Source: an uncultured Bacteroidia bacterium (GTDB lineage Bacteria > Bacteroidota > Bacteroidia > Bacteroidales > UBA932). From it: DNA of 64,000 nucleotides. This document shows, piece by piece, positions 9,806 to 17,908 of this stretch. Position 1 is the first letter of the stretch. Each line of letters opens with the position of its first letter. The notes beneath the pieces are model-generated. The model was not told the origin of the DNA, did no database searches, and was given only the letters and a program-made list of their open reading frames with translations. Both the position numbers and the translations under genes were made by a program. Location: the NCBI GenBank assembly GCA_902789395.1, contig CADANY010000010.1, forward strand, positions 62,001 through 126,000. Reading direction: 5' to 3'.

Positions 9806-9813
9806 TATCTTTG
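9806..9813 (+). promoter_or_regulatory. -7 promoter element of the DMT permease gene
   Basis: TATCTTTG matches TAnnTTTG and ends 27 bases before the ATG at 9841. In-frame starts further upstream (9709 and 9796) would lie before the transcript begins, which supports the 9841 start. Confidence 0.6.
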
Positions 9814-9840
9814 CGGCCGTATTTTTACCAAAAGTTCGGC

Positions 9841-10710
9841 ATGTGGTGGGCATTGGCATTTCTCTCGGCGCTCCTGCTGGGATTCTATGATTCCTTCAAG
9901 AAAGCATCCTTGAAGGAGAATGCCGTCATTCCCGTCCTGTTCCTGAACACGCTTTTCAGCAGCCTGATCCTCCTTCCGTTCGCCATCCGGACGGGGTTTG
10001 GCGGGTGGGCGGTGCAAAAATATATCCTGCTGAAAAGCTGCATCGTACTTTCTTCCTGGCTGAGCGGCTATTATGCCATGAAGCATCTGCCCCTGACGAT
10101 TGTCGGGCCGGTCAATGCAACCCGCCCGGTCCTTGTCCTTGTCGGAGCGATGATCCTTTTCGGGGAACGGCTCAACCTGTACCAATGGACCGGCGTCATC
10201 CTGGCTGTCATTTCTTTCCTTTTACTGAGCCGGAGCGGCCGGAAAGAAGGGATTGATTTCCGGACGGACCGCTGGGTCTGGTGCCTGATTCTCTCCGCCA
10301 TAACCGGTGCCATCAGCGGACTGTATGACCGTTTCCTGATGGCGCCCTCCGGAGCGGGGCTCGACCGGATCCAGGTCCTCGCCTGGTACAATATCTACCA
10401 ATGCGGGATGATGGCGGCGATGGCGGCCCTGATCTGGTTCCCCCGGCGGAATGAAGGGACGCCGTTCCGGTGGAGATGGACCATCCCCTGCATCAGCCTG
10501 TTCCTCTGCGGAGCCGATTATGTCTATATGACCGCCCTTTCGGACCCGGACGCCCTCGTTTCGGTCGTGTCCATGATCCGGCGCGGCAGCGTTGTCGTGA
10601 GTTTCCTTTTCGGGGCCCTCGCGTTCAAGGAGAAGAACCTCCGCTCGAAAGCCTTCGACCTCGCCCTGGTCCTTCTCGGCATGGTCTTTCTCTACCTGGG
10701 ATCCCGGTGA
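9841..10710 (+). CDS. EamA/DMT-superfamily permease
   Basis: About 289 residues from the chosen ATG (MWWALAFLSALLLGFYD), with about ten hydrophobic helices in two EamA-like halves. Visible motifs are GPVNATRPVLVLVGAMILFGE in the first half and the C-terminal half-repeat ending LALVLLGMVFLYLG. EamA proteins move small metabolites or drugs across the inner membrane; the substrate here is unknown. The start is set by the upstream TATCTTTG element and because a transmembrane helix begins immediately. The LytS-type kinase gene follows by 39 bases, perhaps with its own promoter. Confidence 0.85.
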   Translation: MWWALAFLSALLLGFYDSFKKASLKENAVIPVLFLNTLFSSLILLPFAIRTGFGGWAVQKYILLKSCIVLSSWLSGYYAMKHLPLTIVGPVNATRPVLVLVGAMILFGERLNLYQWTGVILAVISFLLLSRSGRKEGIDFRTDRWVWCLILSAITGAISGLYDRFLMAPSGAGLDRIQVLAWYNIYQCGMMAAMAALIWFPRRNEGTPFRWRWTIPCISLFLCGADYVYMTALSDPDALVSVVSMIRRGSVVVSFLFGALAFKEKNLRSKAFDLALVLLGMVFLYLGSR

Positions 10711-10711
10711 A

Positions 10712-10743
10712 TTTGGAGTTCCCGGGGGAAAAGTGTAAATTAG
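10712..10743 (+). promoter_or_regulatory. Putative promoter of the LytS-type kinase gene
   Basis: TTTG at 10712-10715, a 20-base spacer and TAAATTAG at 10736-10743 (one mismatch to TAnnTTTG). The element ends only 6 bases before the ATG at 10750, so the transcript would be almost leaderless. Confidence 0.45.
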
Positions 10744-10749
10744 CAGATT

Positions 10750-12117
10750 ATGAAACCGATACGGCAGTCTGTCATCATCCACTCTTTTGCCCTGCTGCAC
10801 GCCCTCGTTACGATCCTGTGCTCGCTGGGCGGGATCCCGGATACGCTGCTGCTGACTTTCCTAACGATGGCCCTGACCGTCATCATCTGCCTCCGGAGGA
10901 ACCTTTCCGTAGAGTTCACGGCGATCAGCGTCATCCTCTTCAACATCGGCGGCCTGATTATGGGAACCCTCGGAGCGGACTTTTTCGGTCTCTTCCTCCG
11001 GAATGACATCCTGATGCACGCCCTGTCTACCTTTACGACAACGGAGATCCTCGGCTGGGTCCTCGACCTGACGGCACGACGGATCAACCCCGACAGCACC
11101 CGTCCCGTCCGGCAGCAATGGAACGAGAGCATGGGCTGGCTGGTATTCGCCGTCGTCACCGTTTTCGGACTCAGGGTTGTCATCAATCTGGCATCCGGCA
11201 GCCTGTTTGAGGGGGAATCGATGGTGTCCCTCCTGGGAGAGTTCCTGTCCAACGCCCTTGTCCTGATCCTGCTGATCGGTATTACGGTCGCCATTGTCTT
11301 CCTTTTCAGATCTGCAAAATGGAACCGCTGGCTGCTCTCCGCCGCCGCAGCCGGATTCTTTCTGACCGTTGCCCTGGCGGCGGCATGGATGGTCGGACAC
11401 GGGCTCCCTTTCCATTTCCATAAAGAACTATCTTCCAGAGACTTCATTCGCCTTTTCATCATCGCACTCCTCGCAGAAGTGACGATCTTTGCGATCGTAT
11501 ACATGATTTTCTATCTGGTCCGGGCGCAAAACGAAGTCCTCAAGGAACGGGAGAAGACCCACCAGGCGGAATTCCGCTACATGACCCTGAAGCAACAGGT
11601 CAACCCCCACTTCCTGTTCAACTCCCTGAACATCCTCGACTCTCTGGTCATGGACGGGGAGAAGGAAGACGCCAGCCGCTATATCCACAAACTGGCCGGC
11701 ATCTACCGGTACATGCTTCAGCATGAGGGAGAGAACCTCGTGAGGATCAGCGAAGAACTCTATTTCGCCGAGATGTATTATGGGCTCCTGCAGGTCCGTT
11801 TTCCGGAGGGCCTTCTCATTGAAACCAACGTCCCGGACGAAGACCGCGGCCGCTATATCATTCCCTGCACCCTCCAGCTGCTGATTGAGAACGCTACGAA
11901 ACACAACGCCATTTCCTCCGACAATCCGCTGAGGATCAGAATCTTCTCGGACGGAAAGAATCTCTGTGTTGAGAATAACCTCGTACCGAAGACATCTCCG
12001 GTTGCCTCGACCGGCCTCGGTATTAAATATATTACCCGCCAGTACCGTGACTCCGCGAGGGAAGTCCGCATCGAAAAAGCTGCCGGAAAATACACTGTCC
12101 ACCTGCCACTGTTATAA
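10750..12117 (+). CDS. LytS/YehU-type membrane sensor histidine kinase
   Basis: A 455-residue kinase. The N-terminal half has about six or seven hydrophobic helices (residues 1-260). A short linker (VRAQNEVLKEREKTHQ) leads to the PF06580 domain with the phospho-acceptor motif QQVNPHFLFNSLN, then the ATPase N-box LLIENATKHNAIS and a G-box STGLGIKYITRQY. It should autophosphorylate on the His of NPHFLFN and pass phosphate to the LytTR regulator encoded 7 bases downstream. The following transporter gene suggests sensing of a sugar phosphate or nutrient, but this is inferred. Confidence 0.92.
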   Translation: MKPIRQSVIIHSFALLHALVTILCSLGGIPDTLLLTFLTMALTVIICLRRNLSVEFTAISVILFNIGGLIMGTLGADFFGLFLRNDILMHALSTFTTTEILGWVLDLTARRINPDSTRPVRQQWNESMGWLVFAVVTVFGLRVVINLASGSLFEGESMVSLLGEFLSNALVLILLIGITVAIVFLFRSAKWNRWLLSAAAAGFFLTVALAAAWMVGHGLPFHFHKELSSRDFIRLFIIALLAEVTIFAIVYMIFYLVRAQNEVLKEREKTHQAEFRYMTLKQQVNPHFLFNSLNILDSLVMDGEKEDASRYIHKLAGIYRYMLQHEGENLVRISEELYFAEMYYGLLQVRFPEGLLIETNVPDEDRGRYIIPCTLQLLIENATKHNAISSDNPLRIRIFSDGKNLCVENNLVPKTSPVASTGLGIKYITRQYRDSAREVRIEKAAGKYTVHLPLL

Positions 12118-12124
12118 CACACCT

Positions 12125-12919
12125 ATGACCCAAGCATTTATCATCGAAGACGAACCCAGGGCGAGGAAGTACCTGATGACGCTTCTCGAAACCCATTTCC
12201 CGGAGATCCGGGTTGTCGGGACGGCCGGTTCCGTCCGGGAATCCGTCGATCTTCTGGAGAATCACGGAAAAGAAGCCGACCTGATCTTTATGGACGTTGA
12301 ACTCTCTGACGGCAACTGCTTCGATATCTTCAAAAGGACGGAGGTCCGGCAGGCGGTCATCATGACGACCGCATACGACAACTATGCTGTCAAGGCGTTC
12401 GAGGTCAACTCTGTCGACTACTTACTCAAACCCATTGATACAGAATACCTTCGAAGGGCGGTCGACAGGGCCCTGGAAAGGATCCGGACCGAACGGGGCG
12501 GCCATGACCTGTCGAAAATCATGGACGCTCTCACACTTCTCCGGGAAGGGAAAACCGAGTCGGGCTCATCTCCGAAAAAGGAAAAGTTCATCATCCGCCT
12601 CAACGACCGGATTGTCCCCGTCAACACCCGCGAGATCGCTTATTTCTATTCAGAATCGAAGAATTCATTCCTTGTCACCCGCGGCAATGTCGCCTACGTC
12701 TTCGACGAATCCCTCGACACCGTTGAGCACCAGCTCGATCCGGGATCCTTTTTCAGGATTTCCCGCAGTTGCATCATTTCCTCGGATGTCATCGAAAGCG
12801 TATCCAAACTTTTCGGCGGACGTCTGAAGATTTCCCTTACCAAGGGCATTGACAGCCATACGGACCTTACCGTCAGCCGGGCCCGGGTCGTCCCATTTAT
12901 GAACTGGTTAGAAAATTAG
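12125..12919 (+). CDS. LytR/AlgR-type response regulator (REC-LytTR)
   Basis: 264 residues from the ATG at 12125 (MTQAFIIEDEPRARKYL). The receiver domain (about 1-120) has the acidic pocket IIEDE, the phospho-acceptor Asp in LIFMDVEL, Thr in MTTAYD and Lys in YLLKP. The C-terminal LytTR DNA-binding domain (about 155-264) carries YFYSESKNSFLVT and FFRISRSCIIS. It is the partner of the kinase just upstream. Longer in-frame starts inside the kinase gene are rejected because they precede the receiver fold. Likely targets are the adjacent transporter or the starch locus; no operator is identified. Confidence 0.93.
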   Translation: MTQAFIIEDEPRARKYLMTLLETHFPEIRVVGTAGSVRESVDLLENHGKEADLIFMDVELSDGNCFDIFKRTEVRQAVIMTTAYDNYAVKAFEVNSVDYLLKPIDTEYLRRAVDRALERIRTERGGHDLSKIMDALTLLREGKTESGSSPKKEKFIIRLNDRIVPVNTREIAYFYSESKNSFLVTRGNVAYVFDESLDTVEHQLDPGSFFRISRSCIISSDVIESVSKLFGGRLKISLTKGIDSHTDLTVSRARVVPFMNWLEN

Positions 12920-12920
12920 T

Positions 12921-14330
12921 ATGATCCTCCACCGATTCTTCTCTATCAGCAGTCCCGCTGCGACCCCGCTCCCCGAAGAGGCCGTGCCCGGCACATACAA
13001 ACGGCTGCGGAGCCGCACATTCTGGGGCGTCACCGTAGCCTACAGCATGTACTATGTCTGCCGGATGGCGCTCAGCATCGTCAAGCAGCCCCTGATCGAT
13101 GACGGCCTTCTCAGCGCCGGCCAGCTCGGACTGATCAGTTCCGCCTTCATGTTCGTCTACGCCGTCGGAAAGTTCATGAACGGGTTCATCGCCGATTACT
13201 GCAACATCCGCCGTTTCATGGCAACCGGCCTTCTTATCTCCGCTCTGATCAATCTCGTTCTCGGAGTGGCCGGATGGGTCGGAGGGTGGTCTACCTCCCT
13301 GCTGTTTTTCCTCTTCGCCGCCCTCTGGGGCATCAACGGCTGGGTCCAGTCGATGGGAGCGCCCCCGGGAGTCATCAGCCTGTCACGCTGGTTTCCGCTC
13401 GCGGAAAGGGGAACCTGGTATAGCATTTTCAGTTCGACTCCTTATGTCGGAAAATCATTGACTCTCATTATTGTAGGAGCACTGATCGGGGTTCTTGGCT
13501 GGCAATCCGGGTTCCTGCTGGCCGCTGTCTGCGGCCTCATCGGAGCCGCCGTTATCCTGCTGTTTGTTTCAGATACGCCCGAGAGCCGGGGGCTGCCCTC
13601 GATCCAGGATCTCTCCGGTGAGAAGAAAACGGAGGTCGATGCCCTTCCCACCCGTCAACTGCACCGCTGGGTCCTGAAGAATCCCGGCATCTGGGTCATT
13701 GCCCTCTCCAGCGCCTTCATCTATATCACCCAGTACGCCGTCAGCAACTGGGGTGTCCTTTTCCTGCAAAAGTCCAAAGGCTTTTCCATCGAGAGCGGCG
13801 CGACCGTCATCGGTGTTTCAGAGGCTTTTGGGATTGCCGGGACGATCCTGGCCGGCTGGCTGTCTGACAAGGTCTTTAAGGGGAACCGTGCGACGCCGGT
13901 CATTCTCTCCGGGCTGATCTGCTTCCTGTCTCTGGGGCTTTTCCTTTTCACAGGAGGGGGGCCCTTCCTCAATACCCTGTACGTTTCTCTTTACAGCCTC
14001 TCGATCGGTGTGGTCTACTGTATCGTAGCCGGACTGATGGCCCTCGATATCGTTCCCCGCAAGGCTACGGGAGCGGCACTCGGCATCGTCGGAATCTCCA
14101 GTTACGTCGCCGCCGGTATCCAGGATATCGCCAGCGGTTTTATCATCCAGGGATCTGCGTCAGCCGGAACAGCGGAGTTCAATTTCACGTCGGTCAGCCT
14201 GTTCTGGCTCTCCGCATGCCTGATATCGTTCATCCTGCCGGTGATCGGATGGAAGTTCCTTGCCGGCGGCCGTCCGTCGGGCTTTTTCGGCCGCTCGTCC
14301 GGTAAACGCGCAAAAAAGACTGATAATTAG
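12921..14330 (+). CDS. Organophosphate:Pi antiporter-family MFS protein (UhpC/UhpT/GlpT-like)
   Basis: A 469-residue MFS protein with about 12 helices. The family features are TFWGVTVAYSMYYVCRMALS near the first helix, the GKFMNGFIADYCNIRRFM loop and WGINGWVQSMGAPPGV in helix 5. OPA-family members exchange sugar phosphates or glycerol-3-phosphate for phosphate; UhpC relatives act as membrane sensors. The gene starts 1 base after the response-regulator stop. This kinase/regulator/OPA order recalls the UhpABC arrangement, although the kinase type differs. Transporter and sensor roles cannot be separated by eye. Confidence 0.85.
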   Translation: MILHRFFSISSPAATPLPEEAVPGTYKRLRSRTFWGVTVAYSMYYVCRMALSIVKQPLIDDGLLSAGQLGLISSAFMFVYAVGKFMNGFIADYCNIRRFMATGLLISALINLVLGVAGWVGGWSTSLLFFLFAALWGINGWVQSMGAPPGVISLSRWFPLAERGTWYSIFSSTPYVGKSLTLIIVGALIGVLGWQSGFLLAAVCGLIGAAVILLFVSDTPESRGLPSIQDLSGEKKTEVDALPTRQLHRWVLKNPGIWVIALSSAFIYITQYAVSNWGVLFLQKSKGFSIESGATVIGVSEAFGIAGTILAGWLSDKVFKGNRATPVILSGLICFLSLGLFLFTGGGPFLNTLYVSLYSLSIGVVYCIVAGLMALDIVPRKATGAALGIVGISSYVAAGIQDIASGFIIQGSASAGTAEFNFTSVSLFWLSACLISFILPVIGWKFLAGGRPSGFFGRSSGKRAKKTDN

Positions 14331-14338
14331 TATCTTTG
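14331..14338 (+). promoter_or_regulatory. -7 promoter element of malQ
   Basis: TATCTTTG matches TAnnTTTG, starts one base after the preceding stop codon, and ends 22 bases before the malQ ATG. It suggests malQ can be transcribed separately from the upstream signalling genes. Confidence 0.6.
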
Positions 14339-14360
14339 TTGAGTTAAAATAATAACCGAC

Positions 14361-16790
14361 ATGACCATTCATCTCTCACTTCGTTACCAGACTTCCTGGG
14401 GAGAGGAACTCAAGCTCCGCATCGGGAAGAAAATATATGATATGGAATATCTTGCCGGAGGCATCTGGCAGAAAACGCTTACCGGCAGGGAACTCCGGCG
14501 GGGATTTGACTATACCTATCTCCTCGTTAAAGACGGGAAGACGCTCCGTCGCGAATGGCGGTCCCACCGCTTCGCCGCTCCTCAAAAAGCGACGGTTCTT
14601 TTTGTAAAGGACAGTTGGCTTGACCGTCCGGCGGACTCCGCCTTCTGGTCTTCCGCTTTCAACGAAGTCATTTTCCGAAGAGAGGACGGCCGGTCCTTCC
14701 GTACCTGCGAAGACTATGATATCCCAGGGGACGGAAACGTCTTTTTCACCATACGCGCCGCGTCGGTCCGGAGCGGACAGCGTGTCGCAGTTCTTTCCGG
14801 CCTGGACGGATGGAAAGAGCCCAACATCCTGGATGACAGCCGCTTCCCGTATTGGAGCGGATGCCTCCGTGCCGACCGCCCGTTCGAATATAAATTCGCC
14901 CTCGTTGACACAGAAGGAAAGATTCTCCTTTGGGAGGAAGGCGGCAACCGGTTCTTCGGAGAAACTCCCGGAAAGGGGGTCCATATCGCCGTCAATGACC
15001 TTTCCGTCTCATTCCCCCAGCCTTGTTGGAGAGGGGCCGGTGTCGCCGTTCCCGTTTTCTCTCTCAAGACGGAGGAGAGTTTCGGCGTCGGCGAATTCAA
15101 CGATCTTAAAAAACTCGTCGACTGGGCCGTCAGGACAGGACAGAACATGATCCAGATCCTTCCGATCAACGACACGACGATGACCCGCAAATGGCAGGAC
15201 TCTTACCCGTACAACGCTGTCAGTTCCTTTGCCCTCCACCCGCAGTTTATCCATCTTCCGGATGCCGGCGTCCGGAACGACAAAGCTTACAGGGCTCTTC
15301 GCGATGAGTTGAACGCTCTCCCGCAGATTGATTACGAAAGGGTCAATGACGAGAAAGACCGCCTCCTGAGAAAGGCCTTTACAACCCGGGGGAAGAAAGA
15401 CCTTGCCACCTCCGATTATGCCTTTTTCATGAACGGGAACCGCGACTGGCTTCAGCCCTATGCCGCATTCTGCGTCTTGAGAGACACCTTTGGAACGGCT
15501 GATTTCCAGACTTGGGGGGCTTATGTCCGATATACCCCAAAGACCATCGCGCCATTTATCACAAAACACCGGAACGAGATTGATTTCTACTGCTGGGAGC
15601 AGTATCTGCTTGACCGCCAGCTCAAAGAGGCTGTCCGGTATGCCCACCTCAGAGGCGTCGCCCTGAAGGGAGACCTTCCGATCGGCGTCAGCCGTACGAG
15701 CGCGGACGCATGGGCTTCTCCTGAGCTCTTCAATATGGACTCCCAGGCCGGTGCCCCGCCGGATGCCTTCTCCGCAGACGGCCAGAACTGGGGCTTCCCG
15801 ACCTACAACTGGGATGCCATGCGGAAAGACGGATATGCCTGGTGGAAGGCTCGCCTCCGCAAAATGAACGAGTACTTCGATGCCTACCGGATCGACCACA
15901 TCCTCGGATTTTTCCGGATTTGGGAGATTCCCGTTCCTTATAAGAGCGGCCTGATGGGCCATTTCTCCCCCGCCCTTCCCTATTCTGCAGAAGAGCTCAC
16001 CCGGGAGGGCTTCCAGGTTCCTTGCCCCCAGGGCGCTTTCGAGGAAGACGTCCTCTTTATCGAAGACCCGCACCGGAAAGGCTATTGGCATCCGCGTATC
16101 TCAGCCCAGGATACGCCTGCTTACCAGGCACTTGAACCTTGGATGAAGGACCGTTTCAACGCCCTGTACGATGACTTCTTCTACCGTCGTCACAACCAGT
16201 TTTGGAAAGAAAAAGCGTACGAGAAACTTCCTGCCCTCCTGCGCTCTTGCGGGATGCTTTCCTGCGGAGAAGACCTTGGCATGATCCCCGCGACCGTCCC
16301 GGAAACGATGGACGATCTCGGTATCCTCAGCCTGGAAATCCAGCGGATGCCCAAGGATGTCCATGTCGACTTTGCCGACCCGGCCCGCTATCCTTACAAC
16401 TGCGTCTGCGCGACCGGGACCCACGACACATCCCCGCTGAGGGCGTGGTGGGAAGAGGACCGGCAGCTGACGGGAAAGTTCTACCATGACATGCTCGGCT
16501 TCGACGGAGAAGCACCCCTTTTCTGCGAACCATGGATTGTGGAAAAGATTCTCCGTCAGCATCTTGCCTCCCCTGCCATGCTCTGCATCCTACCCTTGCA
16601 GGATTGGCTCGCCGTCGACGGGAAGATCCGCTATGGAGGCAACCCGGCCGATGAGCGGATCAATATTCCCGCCAATCCCCGCCACTACTGGCGCTACCGG
16701 ATGCATCTGACCCTGGAGGATCTCCTGCAGGCAGACGATTTGAACGACAGACTCCTCGGAATGATCCGGGAAACCGGAAGAGGGGAATAA
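14361..16790 (+). CDS. malQ: 4-alpha-glucanotransferase (GH77, DPE2-like)
   Basis: An 809-residue cytoplasmic enzyme without signal peptide. Two N-terminal starch-binding-like modules (about 1-100 and 125-220, the second with VLSGLDGWKEPN) precede the GH77 barrel, as in plant DPE2 and Bacteroidota amylomaltases. Visible catalytic segments are YRIDHILGFFR (nucleophile Asp, about residue 510), CGEDLG (acid/base Glu, about 635) and GTHDTSPLRAWWEED (about 685). It disproportionates malto-oligosaccharides by moving glucan chains between acceptors, so it processes what the SusC/MFS system delivers. It has its own promoter element at 14331. Confidence 0.93.
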   Translation: MTIHLSLRYQTSWGEELKLRIGKKIYDMEYLAGGIWQKTLTGRELRRGFDYTYLLVKDGKTLRREWRSHRFAAPQKATVLFVKDSWLDRPADSAFWSSAFNEVIFRREDGRSFRTCEDYDIPGDGNVFFTIRAASVRSGQRVAVLSGLDGWKEPNILDDSRFPYWSGCLRADRPFEYKFALVDTEGKILLWEEGGNRFFGETPGKGVHIAVNDLSVSFPQPCWRGAGVAVPVFSLKTEESFGVGEFNDLKKLVDWAVRTGQNMIQILPINDTTMTRKWQDSYPYNAVSSFALHPQFIHLPDAGVRNDKAYRALRDELNALPQIDYERVNDEKDRLLRKAFTTRGKKDLATSDYAFFMNGNRDWLQPYAAFCVLRDTFGTADFQTWGAYVRYTPKTIAPFITKHRNEIDFYCWEQYLLDRQLKEAVRYAHLRGVALKGDLPIGVSRTSADAWASPELFNMDSQAGAPPDAFSADGQNWGFPTYNWDAMRKDGYAWWKARLRKMNEYFDAYRIDHILGFFRIWEIPVPYKSGLMGHFSPALPYSAEELTREGFQVPCPQGAFEEDVLFIEDPHRKGYWHPRISAQDTPAYQALEPWMKDRFNALYDDFFYRRHNQFWKEKAYEKLPALLRSCGMLSCGEDLGMIPATVPETMDDLGILSLEIQRMPKDVHVDFADPARYPYNCVCATGTHDTSPLRAWWEEDRQLTGKFYHDMLGFDGEAPLFCEPWIVEKILRQHLASPAMLCILPLQDWLAVDGKIRYGGNPADERINIPANPRHYWRYRMHLTLEDLLQADDLNDRLLGMIRETGRGE

Positions 16791-16805
16791 TCTCCATAAG
16801 CACCT

Positions 16806-17903
16806 ATGAAAAAAACACTGTTCCTTGCGCTCCTGATACTGACGGTCTTTGGATCCTGCCAGAAAGAGCCGCCGTTCCTGACGATAACTCCCGGATTCTA
16901 CGAAGCCCCGGTTGAAGGAGGAGCTGTCACTGTTAATGTTGAGACCAATATTGAAGTCTCCTACACCATTGAAGACAAGGGAAAATCCTGGATCCAGGGA
17001 CCCGGCGGATCTTTCCGGGAAGGCGATGTCCGGTTTACCGTCTCTGCCAATGATATCTACGAGGCCCGCGCCGCACAGATTGTTTTCAAAACGGTCGACG
17101 GAAGCATCACGAAGACTTTCACCATCAGCCAGAATGGCGAAGAGGATATCCTTCTCGACGAACATTCTTACCATATCGACGGGAAGGCACAGACCCTGAC
17201 CGTCAAAGCCAAGGCAAACGTTGCTTTCGTTGCCAAGCCCCAGGTCGACTGGATTACTGCCGCATCAACCCGGGGACTGGTTCCTTCCGAACTGAATTTT
17301 TCGATTGCAGAGAACCGGACTTTTGCTCCCCGAGAAGGGACAATTGAGCTTGTGTATCAAGACATTACAAGGACAGTCACAGTCTATCAAGACGAGACAG
17401 AATGCGTCCGGATCGACCCGCAATACCTTGCGACAGGAGATGCTGGAACCATTGAAATTCCCTTTTCCACGAATACCCAGGCCACCCTCGAAATAGAGGC
17501 CGGCATCGATTGGCTCTCTTATGTCGAGACCCGGAGCGAAACGAAAAAGACGCTCGTTCTTTCTCTGACGGAAAACGGTTCAGATGCGCTTCGCAGTGCC
17601 TCTCTGGCTTTTCGGGATTCTGAAGGAACCATCCTTGCCGAGTCCAAAATCACCCAGCTTGCCAAAGGCCGGGAAATTGTATTTACCGTCCATGGCAGTT
17701 CGTGGCAGTCCCCGCTGTTTTCAGGAAATGGCCACTATTGGATAACCGACTGGGGAGACGGATACCGGTCCCCTTTTAACACCGCAGAATCACACTCTTT
17801 CCCAGACGAGGGAAGTCACACCATCCGAATCCACGAATACGGAGCAACGGGATTTTCCATATCTGTCAAAGGGCTGGATGTTATCGATCTCTCTAATTTC
17901 TGA
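16806..17903 (+). CDS. BACON-repeat lipoprotein preceding a C10 protease
   Basis: A 365-residue lipoprotein (MKKTLFLALLILTVFGSC, Cys about residue 18). It shows roughly three BACON-like beta modules (about 25-115, 115-200, 205-290), each ending with a typical turn (FTISQNGEED, VTVYQDETE, KITQLAKG). The C-terminal part WITDWGDGYRSPF...IRIHEYGATG resembles PKD/BspA-type segments and ends VIDLSNF. The C10 peptidase gene follows by 5 bases, so the pair is probably co-transcribed. It may anchor, present or restrain the protease; this is context-based. It is not recognised as an enzyme. Confidence 0.8.
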   Translation: MKKTLFLALLILTVFGSCQKEPPFLTITPGFYEAPVEGGAVTVNVETNIEVSYTIEDKGKSWIQGPGGSFREGDVRFTVSANDIYEARAAQIVFKTVDGSITKTFTISQNGEEDILLDEHSYHIDGKAQTLTVKAKANVAFVAKPQVDWITAASTRGLVPSELNFSIAENRTFAPREGTIELVYQDITRTVTVYQDETECVRIDPQYLATGDAGTIEIPFSTNTQATLEIEAGIDWLSYVETRSETKKTLVLSLTENGSDALRSASLAFRDSEGTILAESKITQLAKGREIVFTVHGSSWQSPLFSGNGHYWITDWGDGYRSPFNTAESHSFPDEGSHTIRIHEYGATGFSISVKGLDVIDLSNF

Positions 17904-17908
17904 ATGCC

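Noticed and set aside
9709..9840. Upstream in-frame extension of the DMT permease
   Set aside because: Would begin before the TAnnTTTG promoter element at 9806 and has unlikely sequence; ATG 9841 starts directly at the first helix.
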